A stretch of DNA of 64,000 nucleotides from Carex sylvatica (Eukaryota; Streptophyta; Magnoliopsida; Poales; Cyperaceae): the NCBI GenBank assembly GCA_964058845.1, contig CAXKVR010000021.1, positions 248,001-312,000 of the forward strand, written 5' to 3'. Position numbers and translations under genes: made by a program. Positions within the stretch are counted from its first letter, which is position 1. Each line of letters starts with the position of its first letter. This document shows, in pieces, positions 11,706 to 22,963 of the stretch. Below the pieces are notes generated by a model. The model did no database searches and had not been told where the DNA came from. It saw nothing but the letters and a program-made list of their open reading frames with translations.

Positions 11706-12966
11706 TTTTAATAAAATACAAAAACTAATTTGTATTATGAAAATTTAATAAAATACAAAATTTTATTGTGTCAAGTACTCAAGTATTATCTTTATATAAA
11801 ATATATATCTATATATATTTTTTATTTTAAAAATTATCTTATATGATAACGAGTAAGATAATGAAAAAAATCAATACCCTTACTCATATCGGATAAGCTA
11901 ATAAAAGAAAATTTTACTCTTACTCGTGTTATCGGATGCAATACGAATCAGTAAACGAACAAAAAGGTGTCATTGACACTCCTAAGAAAGAAGAAAGAAG
12001 AAAGAAGAAGGTGGTTTCTTTATTGCTTAACACAAAGAGACTTAACTTCTGTTAGCATTAATTTAATTAGTTTTGCTTTGGACATGATCTCTTCTACTTG
12101 GATTAAAAATGTATAAATGTCCATAGTCCGTTCATTTTAAAATAATTGTGATTATCTTGGGGAGTAGGTATATTTATTTTTCTAAGATATCACCCATTAG
12201 GTCATTACTGATAGTTATTTCTTGGGTGGTGGATGGCCTTTTGGACTACAACGTGGCTCGGACTGTGGCAGCTATGGCCAATTTTTTTTTATACTTTGGA
12301 AGCATAGGTTCATCATCAATTTCAACGGCTTCTTCATGTTGTAGTGATTGATATTGAGTATGTTCTTCTTTTTTATTATCCATTACAAATAAATTTTCTT
12401 TGTAAGAATTTGACACTATGAAACGAAGATAGCACATCTTCTTTTATAATGTTTCAAGTAACATTTCACATTCCCCAATGAAGTATTCAACCATGTAATA
12501 TTTCACATTACCCAAGAATTATTCAACCATATACAATTGACATTTATAATGTTCACATGAAAAAAGTGATTATGTCAGTGTTCAACTTGTGATAAAAGCA
12601 ACTTGGAAAATGTAAAAGGTCACTTCAAATATAAATACTAAATATTTAAAACATGTGTTACAACATGTGAAAGGTTTCATTTGATAAATACAAAGTATTT
12701 ACTATCGTTAAATTAAGTTTTCATCCATAACTAAGACCAATGCTCTAAACCAACATTTAAATCTGCTTTCTTTCAAAATTTTAAATCTCTCATCTCTATT
12801 GCTTTATTTCTTCCATTCTCCAACAACAACAATAAACCCTAAGAAGAAGTAAACGATCTAATTCAAAGAAGACCTTATAAAGTGACTAAATTAGTAATTC
12901 AATTCCTTAGAAAATATATTTAAGGATATGCCTTGACCACATAAGATCCGAAATGCAAAGATATAC
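11706..12966. other. Intergenic DNA, no supported gene
   Basis: Short open frames on both strands overlap around 12,150-12,440 (for example a minus-strand frame with MDNKKEEHTQYQSLQHEE), but I do not recognise them and see no exon structure. The stretch near 12,780-12,860 looks like a plant 5' leader (CT-rich, then 'caacaacaacaataaaccct'), but no coding exon follows. Confidence 0.4.
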
Positions 12967-13221
12967 TCTGACATCTATGTTGCATGGATACGGATATGGG
13001 TATCGTGTCGGATACGACACGGATATGGGTATCGTGTCGGATACGACACGGATACGGCAATTTTAAAAAATCTAGGATACGACACGTTTATTATATATAT
13101 TATTTTTTATTAATTTATATATTGTATTTAGATAATCATAACTTAAATTAAATTTGTAGGAAAATAAAGACTTCATCCAAGTATAAGATAAATATTATAT
13201 TGACTAGATCTTGTCACATGA

Positions 13222-13309
13222 GGTGCTCTAGTATAGTAGTTAAAGCTTTTGACCCATACTTAGGAGGTCCCGAGTTCGAACCAAGCTATCAGCGAAAAAA
13301 AAAAGAAAT
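13222..13309 (+). mobile_element. tRNA-derived SINE-like fragment
   Basis: An internal RNA polymerase III promoter is visible: an A box, tagtatagtag (13,229-13,239), and a B box, gagttcgaacc (13,272-13,282), at normal tRNA spacing, followed by an A-rich tail starting at about 13,295. There is no tRNA-like 3' acceptor stem, so this is a SINE or tRNA pseudogene rather than a working tRNA. Flanking target duplications were not found. Confidence 0.6.
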
Positions 13310-13474
13310 TTACTCTGGTCCACTGGCGTGGTCCACACTCACGGGATGGTGTCCACGGGCGCAGTCCACACGCATGGACAGGTCCACGGGCACGGCTCGG
13401 GGGTTCGCGCGTCACAAGCATGTATCCATCCGTGTCCGGACCGTATCAGCAGTGTCAATGCAGTATCAGAGATC

Positions 13475-13772
13475 GTATCAGGAGGGTAGGGACACGCCAA
13501 CTAGTGTGTCTGATACGTATCGTATGTGTGTCAGACACGGATACGATGGCTTCCTAGGAGTGTCAGGGTAACATATCAGGAGGGTAGGGACACGCCAACT
13601 AGCGTGTCTGATACGTATCGTATGTGTGTCGGACACAGATACGATGACTTCCTAGGAGTGTCAGGGTAACATATCAGGAGGGTAGGGACACGCCAACTAG
13701 CGTGTCTGATACGTATCGTATGTGTGTCGAACACAGATACGATGGCTTCCTAGGAGTGTCAGGATAACATAG
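13475..13772. repeat. Three tandem copies of a 98-bp unit inside the hAT-like element
   Basis: The segment 'ggagggtagggacacgccaa' starts at 13,481, 13,579 and 13,677, an exact 98-bp period. Each unit contains the palindromic 'tgatacgtatcgta' and 'gtgtgtc(a/g)gacac', with a few substitutions between units. Confidence 0.92.
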
Positions 13773-13780
13773 CCTGACAT

Positions 13781-15198
13781 ATATTGATTTGGCTTCTTCT
13801 ATGGAATGAAAAACTAAAATACTTCATCCATTTCTAGATAATATTTTTATTGAATTTCTAGAAATAAAAAGTTATGTGCGTATGAAATGGTTTCAGTAAT
13901 AAAGTTGAATACTACCAGAGAATATGCAACTTCAAGCATCATTATAAATCTACAATAAATTAAAAATTACAGCTACTTTTTCAATAATAATTAATTAAGC
14001 AAGCATTAAAGAAAGATTTGGTTGTGCTAACTGCTAATTAAGAAACCAGGAATGTTATGGTTATGATACCACAAGTTTATTGTATCCCTAAATGTCAGAA
14101 TTTTTATTGTTGGATTTATATTTCAAAATTTTCAATCCAAATGTCGGATTCAAAAAATTGATTTTGTTTTGTTTTCAAATTTCAAGAGATGCATCCATGT
14201 AACACTTTATTATTTTCAAACCTTATTTTATACTAAGTCAACTAGTAACAAAAAATGGACCTTTTCTATTAGACACCCCCCCCCCCCCCCCCCCCCCCAC
14301 CCTCCCGTTAAGTTTTTTTTATACCAATTAAGAAAGAAAATCCTCATAATTAATTAAGCTAACAATGCTACAACATCAACTTGTCAATGTGATTGATTTG
14401 AGGCAATTTCTTGATTTAATTTACAAGAGAAAGCTCCACAAATTTGAAAAGGTCTTTGAACAGCTAATTTTGATTAGTTTAACAAGTATTTTCAAATATT
14501 AGGGAATGCCTATTTTTTATAGAGAAAGAGAGGAAAAATAATTTATAAAATAATCAAATTGCACTATGGTGCAGATATGTAAAGTTAGCGTACATTGCTT
14601 TGTAAAATTTTTGAGTGAGACATAATTCTGTAATTATTTTGAATGCTAAATATATTTTTATAATTTTTTTCAGAAAAAAACATAGATATAGAATCATATT
14701 TTGAAGAATTTTTTTACAGATAGGCAAAAATTTATAATTTTTGAAGCTTTAAATATACTTTTATATATTTAAAAAAAATACATACATTGAAGTAAAATTT
14801 CAAATTTTACCATCCACAAGTAGCACATTTTTTTTTAACTATTGACGAAGAATTGTTGTTGAATAATCTTGAGCTCATTTGCGTTAACTTTTTATAATCC
14901 TTCAAGGGTTTATTTACTTGATTTTGAATTTGCTCAAAAATCACTTAAAATAAATTGTGAAATAAATACTGAGATCGTCAAATTAATAGTTGTTTAGAAT
15001 AACAATCACAAAACTACATTTATTTTGAAATATTATAAAAAAAATAGCTGTGTAAATTGCTGCAATGTATACAACACACTACACATTGCTATTATTTTTA
15101 ATTATAACGATGACAATAATAATAACAATAATAGTGATAGTAAGAAAAACAATGAGAGTAATAATAATAATAATATCAATAATAATACAAATAAGGAT
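13781..15198. other. AT-rich intergenic DNA with poly-C and AAT microsatellites
   Basis: No gene is supported. An uninterrupted C run of about 22 bases lies near 14,276-14,298. Imperfect (AAT)n repeats occur at about 15,108-15,195. Confidence 0.6.
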
Positions 15199-15715
15199 TA
15201 ATGCATCTACATCCCAACAATTCAAATGAATTTTTAAATAACTGTTAACTACTTTTTAAAAATTGAGGTCTCTAAAGTTTCGAACTCTGACATCATTGAA
15301 ATTAATTTTAGAGTTTCTATTAAGCGACGTCAGCAATAAATTAAAAATGAGAAATAATTTGAGCCAATAATTTAGTCAGCGTAGAGTTTATAAACAGTTT
15401 CTTAATAAGAAACTTTGCTGCATAGTTTCTAAATAAGAAACTCTCTCACATCCTTGAAACTAGATTAGAAACTGCTACATCATATTAGAAACTCTCATAA
15501 TACTAGGGATGTTGATGCTCTCCATGTTGGCTAAATGATTGGCTCAAATTATTTCTCTTTTTTAATTTATTGCTGACATGCTTTAATAGAAACTCTAAAA
15601 TTAATTTCAGGAATGTGAGAGTTAAAAACTCTAGAGACCTTAATTTCTAAAAAGTGGTTAACAATTATTTAGAAACTCATTTGAATTTTTGAGACATTGA
15701 TGCTCTAATAATGAT
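15199..15715. mobile_element. Fold-back MITE, about 515 bp
   Basis: The left part ('ttcaaatgaatttttaaata', 'ctgttaac', 'ttgaggtctctaaagttt', 'attaattttagagtttctat') is mirrored at the right ('tttagaaactcatttgaat', 'gttaacaattattt', 'aactctagagaccttaat', 'gaaactctaaaattaatt'). The centre holds repeated 'agaaactctc' motifs. Target duplication is unclear ('taat' on both sides). Confidence 0.75.
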
Positions 15716-16578
15716 GATGGTTTACATTTAAAATATGAATCCGCAAGAGCATAATTTAAAACTAATTTAGTTTATTTATTGAGATGATGTAAAATATGTC
15801 GAGTATAATTATGGTGGTTTTAAATTTATCTTTTTTTTTTGAAACCTTGGCAGCAACTGCCAAGTAGGTTTTAAATTTATCAAAGTCTTTGATGAGCTTA
15901 ACTCCAAGATCTATCAGAATAACTTTGAAGTTTAAATAACGAATTTAAACTGTTAAAACTCATCTACTTTAAATTTGTAAAAAATTGACCTATTCTAGTA
16001 TAAAATCTAGAGGTTAAAAAATGATGAAAAGTAAATGCATGAAAAATTAACTTACAATCCTTCTTGTTTTTACTGCTTTACTTTATACTAAATCAAGTTA
16101 AAAATTTATAAATTTGACATGTAAATACATCAATCGTGAAATGGATCGATTTCAATAGTTTGTATTCGTTATTTAAAATCATTATGATAGATTTTGAAGT
16201 TAAACTAAAAGAAAAAACTTTTTTAGCTAGTTCTACACTCCTATAGTCCTACACTCCTATAGTCCTACTCATAATAAATATACTAATAATAATGATTATT
16301 TTAATATAAATTATGAATCTAGCAAGAGAATAATTAAAAAGTTATTTATTTATTTATTGACACGACGAAAATTATGCCTTCTTAATTTTTAAAGTCAAGT
16401 TATTTATCTCCTCTAATAAATAAATAAGTGATAAATTGGTAACTTTTACTTTTCCCACCTACACTCCAACTAAAGAAAAAGTTTGCTTTATCTCCATTTC
16501 AGTAAAACTGGAGATCATCTGACGTTATTTTCTGATTAAAGAAAAAAAATGGAGATAACGAATTAGGCAAAAAGCCGG
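15716..16578. other. AT-rich intergenic DNA, no gene seen
   Basis: Nothing coding is supported. A direct duplication of 'tacactcctatagtcc' lies near 16,233-16,268. Confidence 0.5.
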
Positions 16579-16692
16579 GTAAAGATTTTAACAGAGTGGT
16601 TTTGACTTCATGCAGCGTACAAAACATTTGAAGCAATGTTTGATTCTATAGTCTTTACGCTGCATGAAGCCAAAGCTACTCTGTTAAAATTT
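16579..16692. mobile_element. Type zeta MITE with a perfect 9-bp target duplication
   Basis: Ends are 'gggtaaagattttaacagag' and 'ctctgttaaaattttcaccc'. The 9-bp sequence caaaaagcc directly precedes and follows the element. A 9-bp duplication is typical of the Mutator superfamily. Confidence 0.88.
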
Positions 16693-16744
16693 TCACCCCA
16701 AAAAGCCCCCTAAATTATTGCATTGGTGCCACGACTGCTTGTAG

Positions 16745-17300
16745 GATGGTTAGTCCGGATTCTCGGAAGTAAGTCAAATTTTGTGTTTTGATCCCAACCG
16801 TCCGATCAGAATATGGATGGTGCTAAAGCAAATAGGACGGTCTGGATGTAAACTCAAAATTTTGAGTTAACTCAGATGAAAGAACTGAAGAGAATCCATT
16901 TGTCATAAAAGAAAAAAATGGAGAGAACGAATGGGGTAAAGTATTCAATTCCATAATCTCTGAGGTAACAGAATATTTCCTCTTAGATCTGACCGTCTGA
17001 TCAGAAACTATTTCCTCAATATTCGTGTAATCTCCGATCGGACGGTCCATAATAAACATGAATATTCCGTTACCTTAGGTCATTGAAATCATCACTGGCT
17101 AAATTATTGCATTGGGTGCCACGACTTCTCGCAGAGTTGGAAGTCCAGATTCTCTGCGGTACCTCAAATGTTGAGTTAAGATCAGACCAATCCGATCCGA
17201 GATGGAATGCACGGAGGCCTTTAATATTCGTGCAGATGCTAATCGGACGGTTTTGATATAAAATAAAATTTTCTGTTACCTCAGATGATATGAATCACGA
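16745..17300. mobile_element. Three type epsilon MITEs upstream of UEV1
   Basis: Three short palindromes of one family occur at about 16,750-16,885, 16,955-17,080 and 17,140-17,290. Each has 'ggtaacagaatatt'-like or 'ctcaaatt(t/g)tgag' ends, 'gaccgtc(c/t)gatcagaa', 'caatattcgtg' and the mirrored 'cggacggt(c/t)'. They fill the region just upstream of the E2-variant gene. Confidence 0.75.
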
Positions 17301-17408
17301 CTACTTGTAGAATCCATTTGCCATAAAACCTAGTGCTAGCGAGGCTGCGAGAAAGAAAGGGTAGAAACAAGAGAGAGAGAAACGGAGATCGATCTTCGTT
17401 TAGGCACG

Positions 17409-18537
17409 ATGACACATGGTAGCTCCGCCGGATCGGGAGTCGTCGGTGAGCGAATCGAAATCTCTGTTCTTTTATCTTTCGATCAATTGTTTCCCTGCTT
17501 AAACTAGGTTTTTCTTACCCGTTTTGAATCATATATACTAGATCATATGAAATTTCGTCAATTGAATGAAGTTCTAGCGATTTGTTGACATTTTGATTTT
17601 CTGATTCAATTAGAAAGTTGAGATTTGTGTACTCGATCAAATCGACTTTGATCTAGCGTTTTGCTGATTCAATTAGAAAGTTCAGGTGCTATCTTCTTTT
17701 TGTGAGTAAGGATTTGAATAAGACTTAATTGCTTCACAATCCTACTAAGTTCTACAATAACCAGGGGCGGGTTTACATTTGCTCTAAAAACCCTTTAAAC
17801 TTGTGCATAAATTATAATATGAAAGATAAAATTGCTATATGTATGCTAAATTTGGCCCCTATAGATTATAATCTTGCCTCCGCTTCTGACAATAACGGTA
17901 ATAACTATTAATCATACTCAGAGATAAGTAATTACAAGCTGACATACGGAATCAAGGAACTGATGTTTACTGTATCAATTTTTTTATTTCTATTTGCAAT
18001 TTCGTACAGGTTTACTATTGAAAATAACAATGTAAAAATTTATGTGCAGTTCCAAGGAACTTTAGGCTGTTGGAAGAGTTAGAGAGAGGAGAGAAGGGAA
18101 TAGGAGATGGCAGTGTCAGCTATGGAATGGATGATGCCGATGACATTTACATGAGGTCTTGGACCGGTACCATCATTGGGCCCCACAATGTAAGTTTCTT
18201 TGATTGCATAAATTCAATAGAGAATTTCATTTGTAGTGTAATTCATAATAAGCATGCATGGGGCACATCATGATTTTTTTCTAGTAGAAATTGGGAGATA
18301 AAAAGAGTGTTGGTGATGCATTTAGGATTAAATATCCCGACTTAATGATTTGGAAAATATATGCCTTTTCAATGATTTTTACTTTTTAACAAGATTCCAC
18401 TCTTTTTACTCCACCTCTTTTCTTTTTTATACAAGGCTGTATTTGATTTGTTCATTTGATAAACAGTGGTAATTTAGATTATTTGTTCGTTTTACTACAT
18501 ATGTGATGTATTGAAAGCATCTATTTGTGTTAAATGC

Positions 18538-18570
<33 letters not shown>

Positions 18571-19784
18571 ATCATATTTGAAGACTGCATGAGGGGAGGA
18601 TATATCAGCTGAAAAAATAAATATTTGCTAAAAAAATATTTCCCTTGAAATTAGGTGCACAAGCATGTCCAGAAAATATAGCTTTTTTTTTAAATGCGGC
18701 ATCTATTTGTTTTAAATGCTTTTTTTTTTTTGTAAATTTTGTAGACGGTGCATGAGGGGAGGATATATACACTGAAGCTGTTCTGTGACAAGGATTATCC
18801 CGAGAAGCCGCCAACTGTCAGGTTTCACTCTCGTGTCAACATGACTTGTGTTAATCATGAAACTGGAGTGGTACGTACCCCTATCTCGTTTTTACATTCC
18901 CTTTTACCATAGTTTTATAGCTAGTATTCTGGTATAAAATATACTGAAAACTTTCTGTTTTACCTTTGTAAAATAGTGCTTAGAAACAGGCATTGCCAAG
19001 GCATTTGTTTTTACTGGTACTCATACAATACCAGTTGTACTCTATATAATTTTAAGAGGAGTGAGGCTATGGTACTATGCATAGCGCACATTGGTTAGTA
19101 CTTTGGATCAATATTTCCATTTACAAAGTCCAAATAGTCAATCTGAACTGTTCAACACGATCTTCATATGAAAATGTACTTGTAGATCAAATTTTACATT
19201 TTTTAGAATTTTTTTTACTTTATTTTAGATTGGTAGATCACTTGATTTGAAAATTCTGGACAATCCAAAACCAGTGGTTTTCTTCCTATCTAAATAAACA
19301 GAAAAAGAGTTCCAAAACATGTGAAATTTGGTCTTCAAATACATTTTCATAATGAGATCATGTTTATTGTTTCGGATTAACTGTTTGAACTTTGAATGTA
19401 GAAATATGAGTCCATAGCATGGGTCAATCTGCCTCACTCTTTAATTATTGCTTGTAATACTCTTTTTTTTTCAGCTCGCATGATTTAACTGCTTTGAGAA
19501 ATTACTGGCAGACCTGTATAAAGCTGATTAATGCCTGTTATGTTATGTGTCTTTATTGCTCCAAGTAGCACTTTTTTTAGGCAACAGTAAATTAATTGAT
19601 TTACATTAGAATTTTTTTCCTGATAAATAAGTAAAAATTGCAGGTTGACCCAAAGAAATTTGCATTATTAGCAAACTGGCAGAGGGAGTACACAATGGAG
19701 GATATTTTGACTCAGCTCAAGAAAGAGATGGCTACCTCGCATAACCGAAAGTTAGTGCAACCTCCAGAAGGGACCCACTTTTAA
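17409..19784 (+). CDS. UEV1: Ubiquitin-conjugating enzyme E2 variant (UEV1/MMS2 type)
   Basis: Four exons, 17409-17445, 18050-18189, 18745-18870 and 19644-19784, give 147 aa, the normal length for plant UEV1 proteins. The UBC fold starts at [17 protein letters not shown] and runs through [36 protein letters not shown] and [16 protein letters not shown] to the C-terminus. Where an active E2 has its catalytic Cys there is only [13 protein letters not shown], so the protein cannot accept ubiquitin itself. By family knowledge it pairs with UBC13 to build Lys63-linked chains in error-free DNA damage tolerance and signalling. The short variable N-terminus, lacking a C-terminal CAAX, resembles the UEV1C/D group. 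Introns hold a duplicated exon-3 relic and a MITE. Confidence 0.95.
18510..18608 (+). pseudogene. Relic duplicate of the UEV1 exon 3 start inside intron 2
   Basis: About 98 bp matches the sequence from 18,694 to 18,782. It shares 'gcatctatttgt', 'ttaaatgctt' and 'gcatgaggggaggatatat', the last being the start of exon 3. The upstream copy still has an AG before 'actgcatgag', but in the reading frame of exon 2 it would give T-A-stop. A (TG)n run (about 18,539-18,567) replaces the T run of the live copy. Confidence 0.75.
19059..19439. mobile_element. Type alpha palindromic MITE in UEV1 intron 3
   Basis: It starts 'gagtgaggctatggtactat' and ends 'gggtcaatctgcctcactc'. The arms 'catatgaaaatgtacttgta' and 'acattttcataatgagatca'-like sequence pair around a centre with 'ttgatttgaaaattctggac'. 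Confidence 0.85.
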
Positions 19785-20455
19785 TAACTAGTATAAAAAT
19801 ATATTTGTCTGGCTAGATCTGTTCTAAAGCCTTTTCGGTGGACCCAGTTCTGAAAACTTTTCTATATACTGGGTCAAATCTTGTCTGGGTGTTTTCTAGC
19901 ATGTTTGAAAAGCAGTAGAACAGTTGGTACCAGTATCTTTTCTTGTTCTGGTTTCGGGTTGGTGATATTGGTAGGTGTTGTCTGGTTTTGAATTCTGTGA
20001 ATGTATAATTAACTTTGTCACTAATGAATGCGTGATTTTGTTGCATGCCTCTTTTTTTCGTTTTTTTAATCTTTTTGAGTTTGGAAGTTTAAAATTTAAG
20101 TTCTTGATCTATGTTTCAAATTTGAAGTTGTTTGGACATGAAAATTTATATATGATTTGTGCTGGAATTAAATGTGATTAATTAGCTCAAGTCCTCTCTG
20201 CCATACAGCAATTGTGCAGCATGAATTCAGACCCCTTCTAATAAGAATCCGTATCCTCTCCGATATTACAGAGGATTACCCTCACTTTACGGTTTGAGAT
20301 TAAATCTCAATGGTTTGGAATTCGGGTCGCAATAGAAGACAGTATTTTTGGGCTTTGAGATTTGTGCCAAGTTAAAAAGAACGGTTTAGATCTAGTAACT
20401 GTAAAAGATTCCCTTATCAGGTATTGAAGGGGATGTGAATTCTTCTAATCTACAT
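19785..20455. other. UEV1 3' flank and a short MITE-like palindrome
   Basis: The first part is presumably the UEV1 3' UTR. At about 20,245-20,430 a palindromic piece with 'ggtttgagattaaatctcaa' and 'aacggtttagatctagtaac' resembles the type epsilon elements and the segment at 22,700-22,800 upstream of the deacetylase gene. Confidence 0.45.
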
Positions 20456-21595
20456 GGCATCAAAATTTACTTTTATGTAATGTGATGTGATGTGATTAAA
20501 ATGATAGAGATACTCATATCACGTGAATGATTATGTAGGTGTGATGTGATGTGATTAAAATAATAGAGATACTCATATCACGTGAATAATTATGTAGGTC
20601 ACGTGATGTGACTGATTATATTTAATTATTATTTTTAAATTTTAAATTAGTTCATAGAAAATAATAACAAATTATACTTTAAAAATAAGAAACCATTATA
20701 AAATAATTTATAATTAAGAAATAATATTTAAAAATTGGTCCACTTAATGTGTTGTGGCGTTAGGAATGTAAAAAAGTAATACTGTGACTTGGCATGTTAC
20801 GGCTCAACATGATATGTGTGCTTGTTTACATAGTGTAACTTGTATAATGTGATTATTTATGTGTTGTGATTCGTATACTGTGACCATTTATGTGTTATGA
20901 CTCATGTATCGTGGTAATTTATGGCCCGTAACTATCTTTTACGATCCAAAATATAATCGTGTAACTTGTATACTGTGATTATTTATGTGTTGTGATCCGT
21001 ATACTGTGACCATTTACGTGTTATGACTCATGTACCGTGGTAATTTATGGCCCGTAACTATCTTTTACGATCCAAAATATGATCAAGCATTACCGCATAT
21101 GGTCAAAATAACATAAAATTATGTCATTATATATCCAAAATAATAATTTAAAATTTACACTACATATTTATTAATTTATACGTAAATTTCTATATAAAAT
21201 ATTGTTCTTTTAGTTTACAATTATTTACCTCTTTCCTTGCTTTTGTTTTCTTTTCCTGATTATTTCTTACTTAAATTAACTTCAGTTAAAAATAATAATT
21301 ATAACATATCAGACATAATATTTATGGCGTGATTATTTTAATAATTTTAATCACAATACCGTTACGACCCATAAAATGTTGAGATAATCACGAAATTACC
21401 GTTACGACCCATAAAATGTTGAGATAATCACGAAATTGCATAATACGTGACCCATGTTATAATGTGACTATTCACGAATTTACATCCTAAAACTAACTGA
21501 CAATAATTTCCACGAATTTACATCCTAAAACTAACTGACAATAATTTTCACGAATTTACATCCTAAAACTAACTGACAATAATTTTCTAGATATT
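20456..21595. repeat. Cluster of four different short tandem repeats
   Basis: Four local duplications follow one another. A 62-bp unit with 'gtgatgtgatgtgattaaaa' occurs twice at about 20,475-20,600. A unit of about 130 bp with 'cttgtat(a/a)ctgtgatt' and 'gtggtaatttatggcccgta' occurs twice at about 20,825-21,085. A 40-bp unit with 'accgttacgacccataaaat' occurs twice at about 21,357-21,437. A 39-bp unit with 'cacgaatttacatcctaaaa' occurs three times at about 21,473-21,587. The shared 'gtgat', 'cacg' and 'cccgtaa' words suggest one non-coding element with subterminal repeats, but its ends are not clear. Confidence 0.7.
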
Positions 21596-21749
21596 GGATA
21601 GTCGGCCAGGGTCCATAAATTTGCGGTTCATATTAACTTCTAAGTTCTAACCGTACTTAACTCAATCTGATAACCATTTGACTGTAACTGTAAGGGTTCC
21701 AGTTCTCCTTTAAAATTTGTGCAGAGTTAAGAAAACAGTACGAATCTAT

Positions 21750-22422
21750 TAGGGGTGTAAAGGGAGCCGGATAAGGATTATCCACTCCGTATTCGGAAAT
21801 TATCTGAATTTGGATTCGGATAATTTTCAAATTTGAATTCGGATAATTTTTAGATATCCATAGAAGATTCGGATACAGAGTCCTAAACGGAGTGGATATC
21901 CGGACTATCCGAAACTCAATAATTCTCGGATACGGATACGAATTCGAAGTCATAAACGGAGCGGATATCCGAACTCTAATAAAAAAAGATAAACTAATAT
22001 TTGCTATAGGTAGAATTTAAACCCATGTACTCTCATATCAAGACTTTTGAATTAAGCTTCAAATCACTACACCACAACTTCTTTTGTTACCATTTTTTAT
22101 TTGATATATATATTATATGAATATATTATCTCTCATCTCTCCATCCACTTATAGTTATCATTAATATTTATATTTAATTTTTTAATTAATATTTGTATCT
22201 TAGAAATTAATATATCTTAATTATCCGACCATTATTCGTTTTATATCCGTATTCGAATCCGTATCCGTAAACTATCCGTTCCGTATCCGTATTTGTTTAA
22301 GGCAAATTTGATTTTGAATTTAAATATTCATTTACTATCCGTATCCGTATCCGCTCATTATCCGATAGATATGATATGATATGAACATTATCCGCTCCAT
22401 ATCCGCTCCGTTTACACCCCTA
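21750..22422. mobile_element. hAT-like MITE, 673 bp
   Basis: Ends are 'taggggtgtaaagggagccg' and 'ctccgtttacacccctaga'-type sequence (the last base of the element is 22,422). Flanks 'gaatctat' (21,742-21,749) and 'gaatctac' (22,423-22,430) match at 7 of 8 bases. Subterminal 'ggatacgga' and 'tccgtatccg' words are repeated many times. It belongs to the same family as 23,480-24,130. Confidence 0.88.
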
Positions 22423-22963
22423 GAATCTACTCATTCTAAAATATTCCCTCGGCGGATATCGGAGAGGATTCATAAATTTGTGAATAATTTACATTTTATT
22501 TGTTTTTTTAATATTTTTAAACTGAATTCTGAATAAAATGTAAATTACGGATTATTCGTGAGAAAAATGTGAAAAAAATGAATTTATTTTTTTGTTTTTT
22601 TTGTTTTTTTGTGCTTTCTTGTTGTAAATTACAAAAATTTTATTCCGCTGAATCGAATTCGAATTATTTGTTTGTGCTCAGCAAATCAAATGCACAACGG
22701 TACCTATTTGAAATATAGGTGGATTTCGTTTTGAGATTCGTGCCGGATTAAAACGAACAACTCAGATCTCATTTTACTCAGTACGGTATTGCACTGGATC
22801 TGAATTCCCTTTTCTCCCTTATCTCCAGTTAACTATTCGCTCTTCTCTCCAGTTAAAAGAAAAGAAGGCGACTGTGTGAGCTCCAATTTCCCTCGCGAGC
22901 GAAAAAAAAAAACAAAACCCCACAAAAGAAAGAGAAAAAGAAAAAGAGCAGTACAGCAGAGGC
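22423..22963 (+). promoter_or_regulatory. 5' region of the histone deacetylase gene
   Basis: It contains a palindromic MITE-like piece near 22,690-22,805 ('ttgagattcgtgccggatta' and 'gatctgaattccct') and then a leader with 'ctcttctctccagttaaaag', in which 'ctccagttaa' occurs twice (about 22,822 and 22,847). No TATA box is assigned. Confidence 0.4.

Larger units (their letters stand above)
12975..13772. mobile_element. hAT-like element with a 98-bp internal array
   Basis: Ends are 'ctatgttgcatgg' and 'caggataacatag'. Flanks are 'tctgacat' (12,967-12,974) and 'cctgacat' (13,773-13,780), a 7/8 match that fits an 8-bp hAT target duplication. Inside, motifs of the 'gtgtcggatacgacac' type occur at both sides. 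A SINE-like fragment (13,222-13,309) and a tandem array lie within. It is non-coding, so non-autonomous. Confidence 0.7.

Noticed and set aside
12246..12437. 63-aa minus-strand frame with MDNKKEEHTQYQSLQHEE
   Set aside because: Not recognised, overlapped by an equally long plus-strand frame, and without neighbouring exons.
13222..13290. Functional tRNA gene
   Set aside because: A and B boxes are present but the acceptor stem cannot be formed and an A-rich tail follows, so SINE-like or pseudogene is more likely.
13200..13571. 123-aa open frame
   Set aside because: It runs across the SINE-like fragment and the 98-bp repeats of an hAT-like element; composition and repeats explain it.
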